Source of the DNA: Mycocentrospora acerina | Lineage: Eukaryota; Ascomycota; Dothideomycetes; Pleosporales | DNA length: 64,000 nt | Assembly (NCBI GenBank): GCA_022701365.1 | Contig: JAKUHH010000090.1 | Span: forward strand, 329,001 to 393,000 | Reading direction: 5' to 3' | Position numbers and translations under genes: made by a program | Notes under the pieces: generated by a model | What the model saw: only the letters and a program-made list of their open reading frames with translations | What the model was told of the DNA's origin: nothing | Database searches by the model: none | Part shown: positions 57,772-64,000 of the stretch, one piece after another | Layout: each line of letters begins with the position of its first letter | Position numbering within the stretch: the stretch's first letter is position 1

Positions 57772-58360
57772 TTATTTCTTGAGCTTGTTCAACACCTTTC
57801 CAAGCAACCCCTTTGATGGGCCTTCCTCGCGTCTAGCCTCTGAACTTGAGCGCTTGGCCTCGACGCTGTTGCGCTTGGCTTCGACGCTCTTGCGCTGGCC
57901 CTCTGCGCCGCGGAAATTTCCCGCCCCGCCGCGACCACCATGCTGGGGTGGGGTCTCTGTACGGAGGGGGGCATCGACGTCTTGGGCGAGGCGTGCAAGC
58001 TCTGGGTTGGCGGGGTCGTTGCGCGCCATGTTTCCTGTGCCACCGCGGCCAGTGGTGTATTTTTCGGATTTGAGGGTTGGGGTGACAAGGTCTTCGGGCT
58101 TGACGTAGGCGGCGGGGTCATCTTTAAGGATGTTACTACGTGGATGTAAGTATGGGTGCGAAAATTGCAGTTTACGGCGCAAGAGAGTGTGTGGAGTGTG
58201 TAGAGTATGTATAGCAGATAAAGTGCTGTCTTGTTGCCATGGTAGGTTCGCTCAGTGTGCAAACCACCAGCTTTGCGCAAATGAACTTGAAGGGAAAAAC
58301 TAACCCAGCGCCACCTCTTCCGTACGTCGCAATGCGATCGGACTGCTGACGAGAGGCCAT
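57772..58360 (-). CDS. DUF3602 protein with GRGGAGN repeats
   Basis: Model complement(join(57772..58135, 58305..58360)) gives 139 residues. Three copies of the glycine-rich signature are visible: YGRGGAGN (created across the intron), GRGGTGNM and GRGGAGNF. A middle repeat-like part (KRKSVEAKRNSVEAKR-type) and a basic amphipathic C-terminus (GLLGKVLNKLKK) follow. This is the DUF3602 family of small fungal proteins, several of which are stress-responsive; the molecular role is unknown. The 169 bp intron was set by the repeat; the start is the first ATG in frame. Confidence 0.85.
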
Positions 58361-61300
58361 AGTGTTCAAATGTGGAAAGTAAATTCAATGAGTTATGTGC
58401 GTCCGTAAAGGCTAGTTGTGGAAGAACCAAAGTTCAGAGGTAGCTGCTAAGACGGCGAAATGTATGTGTGCAAAGGCAAGAGGGAAAGGGTTTGACAAAG
58501 TCTCAGTAGAATGACGCGATCGTCACTCAACCTCTTATACTGTCTGGTAGCACTCTTGGCTGGTGAACCGCGCGCACAGTAAACAGGGCCCGGTGAATCT
58601 AGGGATGCGCCACGAGAGAATCATCTTTTCTTGATGTCCAGCGTGATCAGTAGCAAATCGCCTTGTTCGCGGCTGGGCGCAATGCGCCGGCGGTGTTGGC
58701 TTCTCTTGATTTTCACGGCCCGCTGTTCGAGGCACCATCGAATCCAGCACGTTTTGCGGGCGCCTGACACTGCTTTGGGGTTTCAATTAGTCATTTTTGT
58801 GCCCTCCGGCAGGTGGAGCGTGCCGGCTGTACGAAGCTGGATGGGTACGTCATAGAGGGTTTCTTGTGTGTATGGATGGTTATTTTTTGAATTTACGATG
58901 CGTCGTGCTTGATTTGATGGCAGGAGCATCAATTGTCAGTGTCTTGAAGAGGTGAGATGCGAGATCATAACGTTGGAGCGGCTGACGATACAAGGGAAAA
59001 TGTCATCGCATTACCCAAGGCACCTACCCGCCAAGACCGTGGGGTAAAGCGCATCAACAGCAGGCGTCAACTTTCCTGTCTTCATCAACAATCCTGCTAG
59101 TAGTTCACGAGTGCGACGCTCTCTCATCTCTGTTGCAAGAATGTAATTTAAAGCATTTGAAGCTTCTTTATTGTAATCTACCTCATTATACCGAAACCAT
59201 CTTATCGCGTCAACAGCCAAGAGCTAATTGATCAGCGAAGGCCCCTAGCAATTAATCCCATCAACTAAATAAGCACCTCCCTAGGTACTTCTGTAAACAA
59301 TTCTGAAAGCGAGATGTAACGCCAGGACAAGTCCCTCCATCTTTGAGCAACGCCGTCTATGCAGATCCAAAATCAAAATATGCTCCATATCTTACACCAC
59401 CCCGAATATTGTACACCTGAAAATGATACCAAAAGCGCCCGCGATGAATGCGATGTTGTAAGCCGCTGCAAAAAAACACCTCTCCAAGAGAAGAAGAAAG
59501 GCGTGAGAGAAAGAGTCAAGTTCGAGTCGTGAAGGGGGCCGAGGCCGCGAAGAAGAGCGTGCAGGAGACCGCGATGCGTGGTTCGTGAATGCCCGACCGA
59601 GTATATCGATATCCAGAGTGAGATCGAGAAAAAGAGAATATCGGCCCATCCAGTTGAGGAGTATTGGATGAATGAACTTGGAAATGTTAGTCCAAAGAGT
59701 TTTATCATCCAAAATGAACGTTTGACATACTTGATAATTATTTCAATGGGTATATTAGCCACCATCGCGGGGCTGGGGCTCGTCGCCGGCCGTAGACATC
59801 AGCATTGATGATGTGGATGCTGTGTATCTGGCACCTGGGTTGGGGGCTCCTCCGTCACGAGGGTCGAGCAAAAAGTATGTCATGGTGGTGTTGGTGGTGG
59901 TGTTAAAGTCGAAGTCGAAGTTGATATTGATGTTTAGGTTGACGGCTAAAGATGTTGGGTGTGGTTGTTCTGAGAACTGGTGGTGGCTATACACAGCAGT
60001 AGTGGTGGTATGGAGGTACGAAGGCAGACTCGAGGTTGTGTTTGGGATGTGGATGTCTTGAATATGGGTGGCTTATGACTATGGAGCTGCCTGGTATATA
60101 AGTGTTCATATCCTGAGGCCTGTCGTAGGCGCCACTCTGAAAACATTGCCTAAGGAACGACCCTCGAACTTTCAGGCACAGGCAACAACTGCCTTCTTTC
60201 ACGCCATGACGCAGAAATCTAGTCAATCTCTCCGCCAGAGTCAATAACATCTCTCAAAGGGCGACCGAACTGCGCCTCACGATTCCCAAAAAAGGAACGG
60301 TAATTGGTCTAAACACGACGAACAAGGTGACAAGTAGGCTGCAGATGTTCTAGCGCGCCTTCTCGAAGCTCGAGATATTCGGGTGAAGAAGTCGTGACTC
60401 CTCCGCCCACCGCCCTCTGGGGGCCATTTGGATAATCATAGCCACAGGATCGAGGCCAAAACACGAACTAGGGCGGTTATTCGTGATATAGGTCAGGCAG
60501 AAGCGTTGGTGTGGGGCCTCTGAGTGGTGAACCTGTTCGCTGCCTAATTTGGCGAAGATGAAAGGTCGAAGCTGGATGACTGAGCACAGCCCCAGCCTCG
60601 GCTTATTGTACCCGCTGCGCACGCGGCGGACTTCAAGGCTCAATCTCACAGGCCACTCTTGTTGGAGTCACAATTGTTGTCGATAAGTAGAAGCCTGAGG
60701 TCCTCCAACTCGTGTGGAACGCGCACATTGTGACTCTTTTGTGGTTGCCCTGTTCACCGGGGAGACACAGCCCGCGGCCGGTGTGTCGAAGTTGTGGTTT
60801 TGTTCCCAGGGGGTTTGTCGCTTGCTGCGCCCCATAACAACAATGATCATCAATTGCGCGCACGGTAGCTGGGTGCAGCCTCACAGTCATAACTCGAATG
60901 ACAGAGGGGGACGGGCCTGGATATCTCCTGGATGCTCAAATACGTCGCGATTGCAATCTGCTGATTTTCGAAAACAAAAACATATGAGGTGCTGTGTTGG
61001 TAGGCATGGTGCTGGAAATGGGCGATGGGTAGCGACTTCCGAATCGGGTTGAGACTTTTCTATTGGCTCCAGATCAGCAATGATCATTGTACGCATGAGT
61101 TGTAGGGAGACTACTTACAGGTTCCATCTCTGGGGTCGCACTCTCCAGGAGTCTTTGGTCGGTTGCACATGGTGGAAATGGTGACTGTTGGATTGGGAGG
61201 TATTGACAAAAAAAATCGTCGAGTGCTGTGCTTAAGAGCGGGTAGAGTGAGACGGTGTCTGAGACTTTAAGAAACTGTAAACTTGTCTTGCAATAGCACG

Positions 61301-63083
61301 TTGGGAGATGGTATCAGTGCTCTGTGACAGTGGGCCGGGAGACAGCTTTTGTATTCAAGTGTTCTAGAAGTCCTTCCCAGTTGCACATGTCTATATCGTC
61401 TTTCATTACTCACGGGGCAACCGGGCAGAGGGCAATTACGGTACGTGGCCCTCTCCCGATACCTATCCCAGACACTTGCTCAGTAAGTGAAGCTTGGAAG
61501 CCTGAGGTCATTGTCTCCTCAGAATAGCTCCAGCACGGTTACTGAAAAGGGATGCCATGAAACGGAGGTGTACGGCCCACATTTGTTGACACACTATCCA
61601 ATGAATCATCCGCCTCATCGGCCAGTGTCTCAAACTGACATTCTGAGATTGGGCATGCATGCTTGCTAACATAAGCCGTTGCGCGAGCGTGAGGGAAGTC
61701 CTTGGAGGACTAAAGCCCGCAAAAGGCAAGGTGCCTTGTTGCTTCACTTTGATGATTGGCTCGTGTTTGAATCGAAACTGACGACCCTCGCTGCTACACC
61801 GTCAAGCATCACCCTTCGCTTGCGCGCTCGCACTGCCTTCTAGATGCTTCGATGACGGTATCGCCTTGGAATCAGCGCGTCTCATGGCCATTGCAGACCC
61901 ACCAGAGCCGCCGTGCGTTGGCGACACAGCGTCACGGATTCCACACGCTGTCACGTTAGAGGAGCCACGCTGTACGTGCCGCGTTCTGACCAGTCGGACT
62001 GCACCCACCAGGAATGCAGGAACAGAAGCGGTGCATGGTCAGGCACTTGTCGCCAGCTTCTCGGCTTCTCGACCAGCACGTCACGGTTTCATCCCTGAAA
62101 TCGCCGTTCGAGATGTGGCGTGTTTGAGACGCCAAAGTTTGTTCGTTGCTCAGTGTTGCGCCCTCTCCATCATCCACAAGCCTGCGCCCTGACGCCCTTG
62201 CGCGCTATGATCGACAGGCCTTCTGCATGACCAGGCAAAGAAACAACCACCTCAAGCTATCCTTCAGCCGTGCGAGTTGCCCTGCACTGCCTTTGAAGCG
62301 GAGGACTCTGGTGACGAAAGTTTGCCTAATAAGTGATATACTTTTGACCGCGCGTGAGGCTACAGAGGTCCTTCAATGATGATCTTTGAAGTCCAGTGTG
62401 ACGCCTGGATTTGGCCATTCTCGCTTCATCGTAAACTTCCCCTTTCGCTATGAGTTGTCCACCCAGAACGAGCTTGGCCACATTCTGTACCTACACACCA
62501 CACCCTACACACGGCCACACATGCTTAGCAATACACAGCGCCTCTTCTTTGCCATTCGTCTGCCGTTGCTTGCGTGGCACATTGCTTCACGTCATGCCCA
62601 CATCATGTGTCCATTGACATGATGAATCTCGACAAAGTGTTGGAGTGCTGCTGAGGTCAGCGCTAACACAAGAAGCTCGTCATATAGCCATCCGTTGCTA
62701 GGCCACAGAATTACTGCCTGAAGAAAAAAAATAGAAACGTCATCTGACCAGTTGCTTTTGAGGCCATGAGTTCTGGTGTGAATCCTCGTCCATCACACAC
62801 AAATTGACGGCTCCTTCCGAGCTTCCCATCCCTCGGCCACATTGAGATGGCCTTGCTCAGCTGGGCGACGGCCCGAGTGTAAGCCACCACCAATGGTGGG
62901 ATAGGGCCATATTAGCATACCCTCCATATCACTGGCGATCGTGCTTGTGCGCGCGGTAGCTCTGAACTTTGGGCTTGAGTTGGAGAATCTACATACCCTT
63001 TTGTCCGCCCCTTCAGGCACTTTCAACTTCCCCTCCACCACTCTCACTTTGATTCTCATAATTTTTTCAAAAAACCTTCCATA
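58361..63083. other. gene-poor stretch
   Basis: 4.7 kb with no supported gene. Many frames of 60-130 codons overlap on both strands, without motifs or splice-linked continuation. A 69-codon frame on the minus strand (59011-59220) reads like protein (NALNYILATEMRERRTRELL), but I could not extend it. No terminal repeats or transposase motifs were noticed. Confidence 0.45.
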
Positions 63084-63716
63084 ATGCACTTTTCCATCTT
63101 CGCTGCTGTCGCTGCTCTTAGCGCAACTGTCCTGGCCCAGAGTCTCGATGGAATCCCCACATGCGCAGTAAGTGCCACTGGCAGTTATCCATTGAACGCG
63201 ATTGACAACCCGACAGCAAAGATGCTTCGAGCAGAATCCCGGTACTTGCAGTGGCTTCGATGTCGCATGCATTTGCCGCAACTTTGCTGGCGCTACGAGC
63301 CCAGTTGGCTGCTGCGTGATTCAAACATGCCCTTCAGCTGATCTCCAGAGTACATGCAACCACCGCCCCTCCATCTCATTCCTAGGCTAACAAAATGCGT
63401 AGCAACTCTCACCTTTGCCTCAGCCCTGTGCAGCGGCGCAGGCGTTACCATTAACACTTCGCCCAACTGCGCTTCCAGTTCCGGCTCCTCGAGCAGCGCG
63501 TCTCTTAGCGCGACATCTTCTGCCTCTCGAACCTCGAGCCTGGCCTCTTCCGCCGCTTCTTCTGCTGCTTCAGCCGCTTCCTCTGCTGCTTCCTCTGCTG
63601 CTAGCAGCGCGAGTGCTGCCGCCACGACTCGCAGCGCGGGCGCGGCGCCAATCCAGAGTGCGGGCGCAGGTCTTGGTCTCGGCATCGCCGTGGCTGGATT
63701 GCTTGCCGCATTGTAG
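63084..63716 (+). CDS. CFEM-domain protein, secreted, GPI-type tail
   Basis: Model join(63084..63167, 63217..63349, 63403..63716) gives 176 residues. A signal peptide (1-18, cut after LA-Q) is followed by a CFEM domain with Cys at 27, 31, 39, 46, 48, 60, 61, 66 and 82. The spacing fits the family, including CxC at 46-48, x15 before the last Cys, and Asp43, the residue that binds haem iron in characterised CFEM proteins. Cys61 is extra to the usual eight. A Ser/Ala-rich stalk (about 100-150) and a hydrophobic end (LGLGIAVAGLLAAL) suggest a GPI anchor at the plasma membrane or wall. Roles of the family include haem/iron capture and host interaction. The third exon uses the TAG acceptor after CTAAC; the earlier AG would hit a stop. 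Confidence 0.88.
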
Positions 63717-64000
63717 ACGCCTGATATCAGGGGAAGTGTTGGCACCAATGGTGCGCGCGCATATTGTTGTTAGGAGATGTTGGGCTTGGAGCAATTCGTG
63801 ATAGAGGGACGGCTTGCAAATTAAGTATTTTAATCTCGCTTTCGGCGATAATTGCAACTATTGATATTCGCTGTGCCGTGTTGGAGATGAGTTTTACCGA
63901 GATGTTCGTCCGAGAAAATCCAATGCCCTTGCCGTAAGAGGCGTATTCCTGCTTGTGTGTCTTGCAGATTGTGCCTCGACCATGATGTTGATTGTTCTAT
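63717..64000. other. 3' flank of CFEM gene
   Basis: 284 bp to the window end with no further gene recognised. Confidence 0.5.

Noticed and set aside
59392..59765. Overlapping minus-strand frames of 106 and 130 codons in the right gene-poor stretch
   Set aside because: Ser/Leu/Phe-rich in both frames with no motif, no start context and no exon partners.

Overview
The window is nuclear DNA of a filamentous ascomycete (Pezizomycotina). Most genes carry 45-80 bp introns with GT(A/G)xGT donors and CTAAC-like branch points. There are two tRNA genes, one with an intron. Families typical of this group are present: a Zn2Cys6 regulator with a fungal-specific domain, SNG1/DUF3533, CFEM, DUF3602 (GRGGAGN repeats), a DUF3074-like protein and a peroxisomal 4CL-like ligase. 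A Dothideomycete is my best guess, as inference only. All exon joins were worked out by hand from reading frame, splice signals and family conservation.

Layout. 1-294: 3' end of an ABCA-type transporter. 295-3.3 kb: no recognisable gene. 3.4-4.9 kb: two tandem three-exon genes for very small proteins built almost entirely of x-x-Cys triplets; these are the most novel items here. 5.4-6.8 kb: AT-hook plus chromodomain protein, convergent with an SNG1-type membrane protein (6.9-8.8 kb). 9.6-18.3 kb: three co-directional genes, namely a Zn2Cys6 factor, a KHA1 K+/H+ antiporter and a ferric-reductase-like protein, followed by tRNA-Gly(TCC). 19.8-22.2 kb: sugar-porter MFS gene with eight introns. 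25.6-27.5 kb: VCX1-type Ca2+/H+ antiporter, then tRNA-Val(AAC). 28.9-31.2 kb: divergent Rad60/Esc2 and LSM6. 32.3-33.1 kb: broken or poorly resolved coding remains. 33.9-42.9 kb: housekeeping genes for a LYAR-type zinc finger, Erv2 sulfhydryl oxidase, branched-chain aminotransferase, DEN1/SENP8 protease and RPB11. 43.8-47.2 kb: divergent acyl-CoA ligase and thioesterase, both ending in a peroxisomal PTS1. 47.6-51.3 kb: ribosomal protein eL36 and a DUF3074-like protein. A roughly 200-N gap in a G tract follows. 52.1-58.4 kb: a 1545-residue Q/P-rich coiled-coil protein and a DUF3602 protein. 58.4-63.1 kb: gene-poor. 63.1-63.7 kb: a CFEM protein with signal peptide and GPI-type tail.

How the genes fit together. 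The left half is rich in membrane transport (ABC, SNG1, K+/H+, ferric reductase-like, sugar, Ca2+/H+). The regulator gene at 9.56 kb has two near-identical CCG-N6-CCG elements just upstream of it. The sugar-transporter promoter has three SYGGRG (CreA-type) sites within 67 bp. The ligase/thioesterase pair shares a 521 bp promoter with two CCGAGG (FarA/FarB-type CCTCGG) hexamers, so a fatty-acid-inducible peroxisomal CoA-thioester module is the most coherent functional unit in the window.
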